DNA from: Apophysomyces variabilis
Taxonomy: Eukaryota; Mucoromycota; Mucoromycetes; Mucorales; Mucoraceae
NCBI GenBank assembly: GCA_002749535.1
Contig: MZZL01000376.1
Location: 496,001 to 560,000 of the forward strand
DNA length: 64,000 nucleotides
Reading direction: 5' to 3'
Made by a program: the position numbers and the translations under genes. The notes beneath the pieces are model-generated. The model did not search any database, was not told the DNA's origin, and saw only the letters and a list, made by a program, of their open reading frames with translations. How positions within the stretch are numbered: position 1 is the first letter of the stretch; each line of letters starts with the position of its first letter. Of this stretch, positions 40,918 through 51,839 are shown one piece after another.

Positions 40918-41271
40918 CTATCCACTTGACTCCTGGATCCTTTTCTGCCGTTTGGCTTGCTGCCTCTCAGATCGCTTTAAACGACCTCGGGACGATTCTA
41001 ATCTTTCTTCTTCTCGTCGGCCAGTTCGTCTGCGAAATCTGGATGGTTCAATCACAATCTCGGTTTGGCTGGCTCTTCTCCAGCGTCGTGCAGTTGGGGT
41101 TATCACCACCACTTCTAGGCTAGGGTTTCGTCGAGGCTTGGCGATTCCAGGCATCTCCGTTATCTCCGTCACGTTTCGATCACTAGCTCTCTGTTGAAGT
41201 TCTGCACAACTAGTCGTCAACCTCACCTCCTCTTCGCGAGCCACTTCCCGACGCCTTGACGGACGGATGAA
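40918..41271 (-). other. Arg/Glu-rich open frame in phase after the Fanzor stop
   Basis: Directly after the TGA at 41272-41274 the same frame stays open for 117 codons (RPSRRREVAREEEVRLTT ... SRGRLKRSERQQAKRQKR) to a TAG at 40918-40920. It could be a C-terminal tail lost through a nonsense mutation, or chance openness of GC-richer DNA. In active Fanzor loci the guide (omega) RNA is encoded at the 3' side of the nuclease ORF, so this segment is also the place where an omega RNA would be expected. No family is recognised for the peptide. Confidence 0.35.
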
Positions 41272-44200
41272 TCAACAAGGACGCTGCTGAAACCGTAGCA
41301 TGTATCGTGCAATGGTAGCCTGGCTGTCTTCTGCATTACCATCCCGGTGGAACGTACGGTCACAGTTCGCATACTGAACTACGCGCAGCACTTTCTTCTG
41401 ACCGTTCTCCAATCGAGCTCTGTCTTGCACCGTTGCCGTAGAAGGTCGTCGCAAAAAGTTGACACGTGGATCTTGACCTTCCTTGAAACAGCAACAGCAT
41501 ACCTTCGATATAAGATATTCATCGACTCGAGTGCATACGTCGACATGTTGCCTGTCCTTGTTTCGATTCTTCTGGTTGATCTCCCGGTACAAAGCATTGG
41601 CAATCTTGTGGTCCATAGGCGCCAAACCCCCTCGTCTTGACTTTCGACTCATCCCGTCTAAGCCAAAAGCGTAGACAAGACGAGGCTCATCGACATGTCT
41701 ACGATTATCATCCATTTCGTGATTCATGTCGAAAGTACGCCTAGCTTGATTCGTGATGAGGTAGCAAGCCTTGTCAAGACACGATCTCTGAGATATCGCA
41801 TTGTCCCAGATTCTGCGACGGACAGATCGGTTGGACTAAAACTTCCATAACCGAAGACAATTGTCGTTTGTCTTGAGTTGTCGCAGGTACTCCCGATATC
41901 TGTCATAAGTGCTTCGTGGTGATCCTTCACTTAAAGCAGCCTCGACGTCGTCAATGTTGTTGGCAGCCTTGCGGGCTTCTAGCCAGTCGCGGTTTGGAAT
42001 AGTTCTGCCATACAGATAGCCTCGCTTGATAGTGAGCTGGGAACCGTATAGTCCAGGCTCCCTTGGTCGGAACACATTTGCAGCAGCACATACTTCTCCA
42101 AAGTCCAGACCAACTACACCATCGTAATGCTGGAGATAATCCTACTGACCTCCAGATGAGCCGGTATGCCATGTGTCCTTCAACATTTCTCTTGTTGTTC
42201 GCCTGAGATCCGTCAAATACTTGCATGTAGTATTTCCACGATGTGACCTGAGCCAATCATTGTAAATGCAATATATGCGAACACCGTCAGTGCGAAAGAC
42301 ACGACGTCGAGAGAAACGAAGCTTGTTTTCATTGCCCGGTATTCGCTGGTTCAACCATCGCATGTAACCCCGATCTCAGACATCAACCCCTCCGTCTCTT
42401 GTAATGGTAGCTTGCCGACGGATGTCGAAGAGTGCGCTGAATGAATCTCTGTTCTTGATGCCCTGGAGTCTTACACATGCATTTTGTAGATTGTCTCTCT
42501 CTGTAATTGAAATATAAGTGAATTTGCTCAACTACATACAATTAATAACTTCTATTTACCTCTTGTCAATTCAGCAATGCGTCGATCATTGGGACCAGCT
42601 GTTAATTTTTGCTCCAATTGCTGAATGATAGGACGAGAGAAATGCTCAATGCGAGCGAGCAAAGTTGTCGTAAAGGAAAGATTGAAAGGGATAGCGATAC
42701 GATGATGTGCTTGGAGAGGACGTAAAACGAAAGATTGGGAATTACCTTCTCGCCTTTCCAGGAAATAGATCATAAACGGGATCAATCTTGCAGCCTTTGC
42801 CCTGGAAAGTTTGCCTCCATAAGTTCGGTGGAGCACATCATCCTCGTCATCTTCATAACCGTTCTCTTCATCATTGTTACCACCGTTTGTTCCTTGTCTC
42901 CCATTCTCACCAAGACATTCGGACAGATTGACCTCGGACACTCGAATGCCTGTTACTTGGAGATTGCGCTCAGCGGTGATGAAATCTTCTATCTGGGTAT
43001 GAACGTCGTTTGCTAAACCAGCAAGGATGTCGCCAGTTGCTTGACGTTCTTCCTCTTGATCTTGCTCATATTCTTCAAAATCTTCTTGATCAGCACCAGC
43101 TTCGCTAATATCGACTGACATGCCCCAGATTCGTTGAAATAAAGCACTGATAATCTTGTCCCTGTTTCTTGGCTATCCTGGGGACACCGTTGCATGATTC
43201 TCAACTTCAAGTCGGCACCTGTCTTCATCAAATGCTTCAATGGAGTTCTTGTATCGATTCACCATGTTGGTCACAAACTTGTTGACTTGTTCACGGATAT
43301 TAGCTTCAGCGACGTATTGGAACCTCGGCTGTCGTTCCTGTGCAGCTACATGTTAAATTCCGTCATGAACAGAATGAATAATGAATGAATTTGTCAAATC
43401 TTCCTTGATCTGGAGCAGGCCAACCAACTGGTACTCGAGCCACTTGTTTCAGTCGCGATCGAAGATAATCGCAGTAACGATCCTTGAAGTTGTAAACGAT
43501 GTTCTTGCGAAAATCAACACTGGCGCCATTGGCGATCTCAGTCACCATCTCTCCCATGTACATCAGTTGGTGCTATGCACATCACGGCCGAACAATCTTG
43601 ATACCATAACTTCCGTGCCTTCAAGAGAACGTTTCGCTCCAGCGGTGTCTTAAGCATTCTTGACAGATAAAAGAAGGCTGTATCTGCCGTGAAGGCCTTG
43701 AAGAGGTTCGTTAGGTCGTCATTATGCCCACGGAGCTGGCCGTCAGAGTGCAAAATATCTGACTGTGGTATATATTGAGCTTCGCTAGCTGCCTGGTGAG
43801 TGGAAAGACTTGGTTCACTTCTTCCCATCGTCTGATAGTTTGTTGCGCGATAAAAGATGTGTCGCCATAGGTCCTGAGCCGTGCGCTTACCGATCCGGAA
43901 GAAGAGTTCATAAAAGCTCAGCATTGCATCGTTGTCCAAGTTGTATGCTTCGCGTATGGCAATGTTGGCAATATGATAACCAACGTAACGGACATAAGAC
44001 ATATCATCGATGATCTTGTCCATAACCTTTTCGATGAGTGAAGCTTCGTCTATGCCTTCCCGATCTGGCCTATTTCTTCTTCGTGCTCGATGAACAGCAG
44101 CTGCGAGTACAGACGAATAAAGACCAGCATCCGCAGTAGCAACATATCTGGAACTTTGATAAAGCGTAATATGATGGCCGGTGTCCTCCTCGGTGTAAGT

Positions 44201-44731
44201 GATTTTTTCCGGGAAGGAGTCCCTGATTTCACCACTTGCGGCGTCCCTGATAAATTGTGCCTGCCGTCTCGACGGTCCCGCGCGACCCTTCTTGGCGGGT
44301 CTGGTCTGCTTCTTACTAGTTTTTGGAGCATGCGGTCCGGTGTCTTCCTCTTCGATCACACCTTCGTTAAGTTCGGGTGTCGGCTCGAGCAACCTGTATC
44401 GGCTTCCATAATTGGGACGCTGGTTGTGTCGCACCGGAGTTGTCCCTGCCACAGCCGAACGAGCGAGACTTTCAATAATGTTGGTATCGGCGTTTCGTAA
44501 ACGGATATCGCCGTAATGAATACGACGCTGATTAGAATGAACTATAGAAAGTCATGGCGTGCAAAACTGATAGAGTGCAACTCTGAATCCGTGCATTTCA
44601 AAGTCTGACACAGGAGCGGTGATATTATTTATCAAGTTCTGCAGCAAAGTGTCCGCTTCATCAGCTTGTGGGACTTGTTCTACTACTGTCTTGATCCTTT
44701 TGGGATGATTTGCCTCGCAGATTTTTGGCAT
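41272..44731 (-). pseudogene. Fanzor (eukaryotic TnpB-family RNA-guided nuclease), interrupted by in-frame stops
   Basis: Gene model of six exons: 44731-44582, 44527-43631, 43572-43425, 43345-43219, 43104-42560 and 42500-41272. Introns are 54, 58, 79, 114 and 59 bp, with phases agreeing at each junction, for a total of 1032 codons. The start is MPKICEANHPKRIKTVV. The C-terminal half has the RuvC-I Asp in DGVVGLDFGEVCAAANVF. About 200 residues later comes VDEYLISKVCCCC (Glu plus first CxxC), then VVQYANCDRTFHRDGNAEDS (RuvC-III Asp). This matches the published Fanzor signature D-x(125-275)-[TS][TS]xx-C4-x-RD, except that the first T/S is Ile. The second zinc pair is YxxC instead of CxxC. In-frame stops are TAG 42142-42144 (between SGGQ and DYLQ), TAG 41836-41838 (WKF*SNRS, where Fanzors usually have Tyr) and TGA 42376-42378. 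The TGA could be removed by a possible 42-nt intron. The protein is therefore almost certainly inactive in this copy. Confidence 0.85.
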
Positions 44732-44780
44732 AATCGTTTCCACAGCTAGTGGTCAAGACGACAAAGAGGACAAAGAGGAT

Positions 44781-45830
44781 TTAAGCCTACAGTGCAATGT
44801 ATTAAAACTGTAGTCTTGAGTACCAACACATAAATACTTACTTTGATAACTTCTTCGTTTGTGACTACAGCTTGCAGTCCCATGAAAGCCGTTAAAAGAG
44901 CCCGCTTGGTTGACACTTTCTTGTTGTATCGTTGGGACCCGTATCGCCAGTTCATCTTGGTTATCCGCTAGAAAGCATAGATAATATGGATTAGCATATA
45001 CGTATTGGAGGAAGAGGTTAGACTTATTCACTTACCGGAACGTCCAGAGCACCTTGATAGGCGAATAGGTCGTCATCCCCGAGCGAGTCGTATAAATATA
45101 CTATTTCCGGGTCAGCCTCGAACGGAACCTCGTGAATGAATACTCTGGCTGGCTCGTTGGCGAAATTGCGATCATAAGGCTGGTTATGTTGTCTTGCGTT
45201 TAACTCATGAATGATCGCGCCTTTAATCACTGTAGTAAAGCTGACCCATTGCTTGGTGAATTTTCTACGGAGATGCTCCCTCGCTGCAATGTATGGTCCG
45301 AGGAACTCTCCGTTTGTCTTCGTGCCTCCCTACAAGTCAGGCTTTTCTTGCTTGTCTAGCGGCGTAGGTAGCGCTCTTAGCTGTAGTTGTTCGCCGTCGA
45401 AGGTCAGACAGATCTTTGGGGCTCCGCTTTTGTCGGCAAACGCGTTAAGTTCGTTCATTGTACGCTCGACGAAGCGTCTGGCGGCCTCGGTGTACTGATC
45501 TTGCTGCTCTTCTCGTCGTTGTCGATCTTCATTGGCGATCAAGAAATCCACTTCGAAGACTTGAAGGAGCCAGGAAGAGTCGCAGCAAAAATCGACGTAA
45601 AGGATCCTGACCTTTTGTTCCGCAGATGGTCGGATACGTTCCTTGTGATCCTCGCTCCTTCCTAGCGCAGATATGCATGGAGTCCTTTTAGATTGATGGT
45701 GCAACAAAGAATTGAACTGCAATATTTCTAATATGAAGATTTGTTGCGAGATACTTACAACTTTTCTTTGTCTTGAATCAGATCTCTCTGCGCTCTTTCT
45801 AGCCAGGCTATCAGTATCCGTATGAAACAT
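44781..45830 (-). pseudogene. Unrecognised spliced gene directly upstream of the Fanzor, with in-frame TAG
   Basis: Open from 45830 through DFLIANEDRQRREEQQDQYT and APKICLTFDGEQLQLRALP to a TAG at 45330-45332. It continues in exactly the same frame with GGTKTNGEFLGPYIAAREHL, KGAIIHELNARQHNQPYD and ADPEIVYLYDSLGDDDLF to a GTAAGT donor (exon end 45036). Exon 44967-44842 reads MNWRYGSQRYNKKVSTKRAL and ends EEVIK at another GTAAGT. Acceptor 44787 then adds Ala and TAA (44781-44783). The gap to the Fanzor start is 49 bp. The true 5' end is unclear: the first 150 codons of the open frame look less protein-like and may hold an intron. No family is recognised. The TAG suggests shared decay with the Fanzor. 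It may be cargo of the same element. Confidence 0.5.
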
Positions 45831-45894
45831 TCAAGTGTTTGAATATGATACTTACTGGTGTAGAAGAAGGATATAAATGATAAATTTTGTAAAT

Positions 45895-46103
45895 GCTTAT
45901 ACTAGGGTTTGAAATGGGCGAGCCTTAACCGGGCGGGCCATTACTGGGCCTGGTTAAGATATTGACCCATGACCCGCTGGACTGGGCCAAGATTTTGACT
46001 TTGAGCCCGGCACACTATGCCTATCACACTAAGATAGGCCCACTGAGGCTCGCCCGCCAGGCATCTGGTCGGGCCGGGTCAAATTCCGAGCCCTAGCTTA
46101 TAC
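45895..46103. mobile_element. hAT-type MITE (193 bp) with perfect 8-bp target duplication
   Basis: Element body 45903-46095, flanked on both sides by GCTTATAC (45895-45902 and 46096-46103). Ends are imperfect terminal inverted repeats: left TAGGGTTTGAAATGGGC; right, read inward on the other strand, TAGGGCTCGGAATTTG. An 8-bp duplication with a TAGGG-type end is the hallmark of hAT transposons. The body is unusually GC-rich (repeated GGGCC/GGCCC, CGGGCGGGCC) against AT-rich flanks and has no coding capacity, so it is non-autonomous. Confidence 0.85.
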
Positions 46104-47257
46104 TATTAACAGAACAACTGTAAGTGGTGAGTTAAACCATCCGATCAGGATGAACTTACAGAGAAAACGGGTAGAGTGAGATAGATAAGTAACTTTTGTA
46201 TAGAATGAAAAATTTGACAAAAGCAAATATCAGGTGAAAAAGGAGTGTTTATGTCTGTTTGACGCGATTGCTCCCTTCTATTCATTGTGGTCAGAGTTTA
46301 TTAGACGCTAAGTCACATGTTGTCAGTCATATGCTGCTTTCTTTGTCTCCACTTCGAAAAATCTGTAAAAAAGCTTTTATTATATTATATGTCATATCCA
46401 ACATTCCATAACAAAACTTTGGTCGCAGAGAATGTTAGGTTTACCTCCTTTTCCAGGTCATCTATATAAGGTATCTTTTATAGGCTTTTGGAGTAGAAAG
46501 AAGGCGGGATTAAATTTGATCAGACATGAGAAAAACAGGATCCCAACAAAGACACTAAAATAAGGTTTAAGGTATTAACCTATCGGATTTATGAAGATCC
46601 TGTCCAACCCGAGTAAAAAAAGGCTGAAGCCTAAATAAAAATAAGTTCTAAAAGGAGTCTCTCTTTGTTTGCTATATACATAATGATCATTATCAACAGC
46701 ATCTATCGCGACTGACTATTCTTTGTTAAAAGGAAAAGTTGACTGTAATAACTATAGTTTATCTACTTCAAAGAAAATAAAAGAATGTATACAATATAAT
46801 TATACTATGAGAAATTGGTCTCCGGATTTTGACTGGAAATATTAGAGACGTCTTCTCAGTACTGGAGACCTCCAAGGTACTGTATAGCGCCTTAGAGCGT
46901 GAGAGTTGAACAGAAATTTATAAATAATGCAGTAAGACTGAAATCCCTGCTTTTTCTTGTCGGTCGGTCGGTAAGAATGATTCCGATAATGCTTTAATGT
47001 GGATCATTTTTCACTCATGCTGTACTTTAGTAAGTGCTTTTGTATCGCTGCACAATAATAGCGCTTTTTCTTGGGAAAATCTTTATAAAACCTGGAAATG
47101 GAATAGTACAATGTGACAAAAGACGATGTAGATATGAGAGTGTAGAAGCATGTTTTCTCGCTCGCTATCTGTCCATGAGTATATAGCGATAATTGTGACC
47201 CCTTGTCCACCATTGACCAATATCAGTCCAGCCATGTCTACCGCGTTGCGTAGATAT
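46104..47257. other. Intergenic, AT-rich
   Basis: No gene supported. A 7-bp inverted pair GGTCTCC (46817-46823) / GGAGACC (46864-46870) could form a long-loop hairpin. The right part is the 3' flank of SRP54. Confidence 0.4.
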
Positions 47258-49241
<1,984 letters not shown>

Positions 49242-50460
49242 TCTGAATGGGAGTTAACAGTAACCAAAGCCCGACTACGGCTTCTCCCCTCATTCAGAGA
49301 CAACGTGACCGCCAGATCACCGACTGAGCACGAACTTTCAAAGGACACTCGGTTACTTTTGAACCATAGCTCGCTATACATATATATATATATACCTATA
49401 GGTCAGACATGACCTATATTGTACTTACAGGTGTTCTTTATGAAACAGAATAAATTACTTGAAATAACGTAGAGAAACTTCCCAAAAAAAAGCACATGGA
49501 TGATAAACAATCGCTAAGGTCAATCTGTAATAGCGCTTTAGCTATCTGCAAAGCACTACAGTGGCCCTGAGTTGTTGTTTTAATGACGAAGGCTATTCTA
49601 GCAAACATAGTGTAATACAAAGTCTTGTGGTCAGAAGAAAAAGCATTTTTGTATAAGAATATGTCATCGTTAAAACGTTGGAGGTGAAGAGAAGGATAGT
49701 GCAATATTTCTTCTCGGTCGATCAAATCAAATTAGTGACTCTGAAGTTTTGCGTTTCAAAAGGAAGAGAACGGATGATCAATCTTGGTATCTTAGTTTGA
49801 TTGAAGTTTAAACCCCTCTTTTCAGTTACTAACAGAACTAGTGTCTTGGCAGCAAGGAAAACAAAAAAAAAGAAGTATAGTCGAACTTCATCATTGTGTC
49901 GTGCGCGGTATTTTCTTCCTGATCTGGGTTTTCTTCCTGGCAAAGGTCAAACCCACTGGGGATCAAGGGTAACAAAAGAGATAGAGAATAAACGGATGAT
50001 TCTTTATTGCTAAACAAATCTATGGATATTTATATTTTTTCTAAAACTAATTGTAACAATGCCGAGACGGATGAGCATTCAAAATAAGTAAAATAAACAG
50101 ACAAGAGATTATGTAATAATTTCGCTGAGCATGGTCTTCCTGGAGATGTTGCTGTTTTGTGATGAAGACCGATGCGTTAGACGTTTGCCGTTTTTGGACC
50201 AAGGCCGACCTGACCAAAATGTTTGTGTCACTACAATTTTGCAGACACGACAATTGCTTAACTAACACGCCTTTTGCAAAGCCAAGGGTCTGGTCTTTCA
50301 TTTTTTTAGATTGCTTGTGGAATAGAAAATTTGCCTTTTTAAGGTTTTGTGTAACATCAAAACCATGTCGTAACACAAACTGTTCCACCAATCACGGTCA
50401 AGAGCTTAAGATGGTAATCTTCGGCCCTCTTCCAAAAATGTCATGAACTACAAGAAGTAC
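49242..50460. other. Intergenic, no gene recognised
   Basis: SRP54 promoter at the left, with a TA microsatellite at 49377-49394. Open frames at 49438-49943 and 50047-50446 have no domains and are not called. Confidence 0.4.
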
Positions 50461-50706
50461 TCTCGGTTATCGACTTTGATTTAATGCTCTCAATTGGTTT
50501 CCTTTTGCATCCCATTGCCGACAAGGATTACATAATGTAGCTAGAATCAAAAGATATAAATATTAGACAGACAAGACAGAATAAACGGCATCCTTTTATC
50601 TATCGTTTATTTTATTCATTGGACTCGTCGATCATCCTTGAAGATCTTGTGCGGACTATTTCAGATCGGGATTGACACGACATTTGGTAGCTGATGAAAA
50701 ATTTTC
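50461..50706 (+). repeat. Probable 5' LTR/leader of the Ty3/gypsy element
   Basis: Upstream of gag lies a TATA-like GATATAAATATTA at about 50554, a pyrimidine-rich stretch, an end reading TTGACACGACA, and then TTTGGTAGCTGATG, starting with TGG as a tRNA primer-binding site should. No second LTR is present to define borders, so the start is arbitrary. Confidence 0.35.
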
Positions 50707-51486
50707 ATGGAAGCAGAATTGCAAACTGTTAAGAATATATCGTTGCTTACTGAAGAAGACAAAAACCGCTTCGAAATCGAAGAACGCGTACAAAGCCTTT
50801 TACCCTCGGAGCTTATCAAGGAATATCAAAAATATCGTTCGGTGAACCGTGTACCTGAAGAATTTCGTCTCAAATCATCTGCCACTCGGGAACGTCACTG
50901 GACACAACTCGCATACAAGTTTGCGCTTAAATTCACAACTGCACAAGCACCACATCTGATCCACCTACTTCAAGATCCGCGCACTGACAACCAAAGCTCT
51001 TCACAAAGTCAAGTAATGGAAGAAGCGTCAACAACTCTGGCTGGGATCCGTATTCCACCACCAGATAACTATCAAGGTGATCGCGTCGCAAGCACCATTG
51101 ATAATTGGGTGATGGCTATGGAACGATATTTGAACTTGTATGACATGACCGAAGAACGTCGCCTTGCGGTTGCAGTAACCTTTCTCCGAGGTCGTGCTCT
51201 CACATGGTGGAACCGGTTGGTGATGGACTCTCGCGACCCAAAAACATGGACCAAATTCAAGGAGGAACTAGTCACCCAATTCCGACCGGCATACTCGGTA
51301 CAGACTGCCCGTCGCCGCCTTAGAGAATTACGCCAAGTTGGCTCAGTCAGTGATTACGTGGATGCCTTTCAGGATATTCTCTTGGAGCTACCATCTGTGA
51401 CCGATGATGAAGCATTAGATCGATTCGTGTCGGGTTTGAAACCAGCAGTTTGTAGCCATGTTACAGAAAGAGATCCATTGGACTTT
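50707..51486 (+). pseudogene. Truncated Ty3/gypsy retrotransposon gag
   Basis: Open frame from Met 50707 with the retrotransposon gag core: YQGDRVASTIDNWVMAMERY, AVTFLRGRALTWWNRLV, TWTKFKEELVTQFRPAYSVQ, RLRELRQVGSVSDYVDAFQD, LPSVTDDEALDRFVSGLKP and SHVTERDPLD. At 51487 the frame runs into the CACTA terminal repeat and stops 24 bp later. No protease, RT, RNase H or integrase follows, and no gag continuation is visible beyond the transposon's right end. It is therefore a truncated copy that served as an insertion site. Confidence 0.8.
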
Positions 51487-51499
51487 CACTACGGGAAAA
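51487..51499 (+). repeat. CACTA left terminal inverted repeat
   Basis: CACTACGGGAAAA, a perfect match to the reverse complement of 56536-56548. Similarity continues imperfectly through the following ATCCTT. Confidence 0.93.
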
Positions 51500-51504
51500 T
51501 TTAT

Positions 51505-51720
51505 CCTTAGATTCAAGGATAAAGTCTTTAGTTATACTTTAAAGTAATCCTTGAATAAGACGGAAATTTTACATTTACCGTGATTATTCAAGGATTATTT
51601 TCAAGGATTATTTAGCGATTATCGCTGAATTCCTTTCTTATTGAAGGATTACTTTAAAGGATACATTGATACTAATCATTGAATTCAATCCATATTAAAG
51701 GACAGCATTGATTGTTTATT
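51505..51720. repeat. CACTA left subterminal repeat cluster
   Basis: Repeats of ATTCAAGGAT(TA) in both orientations, for example 51511-51520, 51545-51557 (reverse), 51584-51598 and 51600-51610, plus variants TTGAAGGATTA and TTAAAGGA. In plant CACTA elements such motifs bind the element's own protein. Confidence 0.75.
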
Positions 51721-51839
51721 TTTCCTTTTTTTCTTTGCTATACTGGGGGAAAAAAAGCGGAAAATCACTAACAAATCGCTTGTTAATGTTACATGTCTAA
51801 TAACAGGTTCGAAATCAGTACCTTACTGTCATTCATCGG

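Noticed and set aside
41836..42378. Stop-codon readthrough or an alternative genetic code to explain the in-frame TAG/TGA codons of the Fanzor
   Set aside because: All host genes in the window use normal stops, and TAG and TGA terminate several of them. Independent damage (zinc Cys to Tyr) points to simple decay.
43140..43142. TAA upstream of the 43121 Met read as a further nonsense mutation of the Fanzor
   Set aside because: A phase-consistent intron 43105-43218 removes it, so it is not evidence of decay.
43105..44527. Repeat-induced point mutation as the cause of Fanzor decay
   Set aside because: Only a few changes suggest C-to-T bias, there is no intact copy to compare with here, and RIP is not established in this lineage.
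46817..46870. GGTCTCC/GGAGACC inverted pair as a small transposon or structured RNA
   Set aside because: Only 7 bp of stem with a 40-nt loop and no target duplication.
49722..49943. Basic ORF beginning MPGRKPRSGRKYRARH as a small ribosomal or nucleolar protein
   Set aside because: No family match that I know, it runs through low-complexity Phe, and no supporting splice or promoter context.
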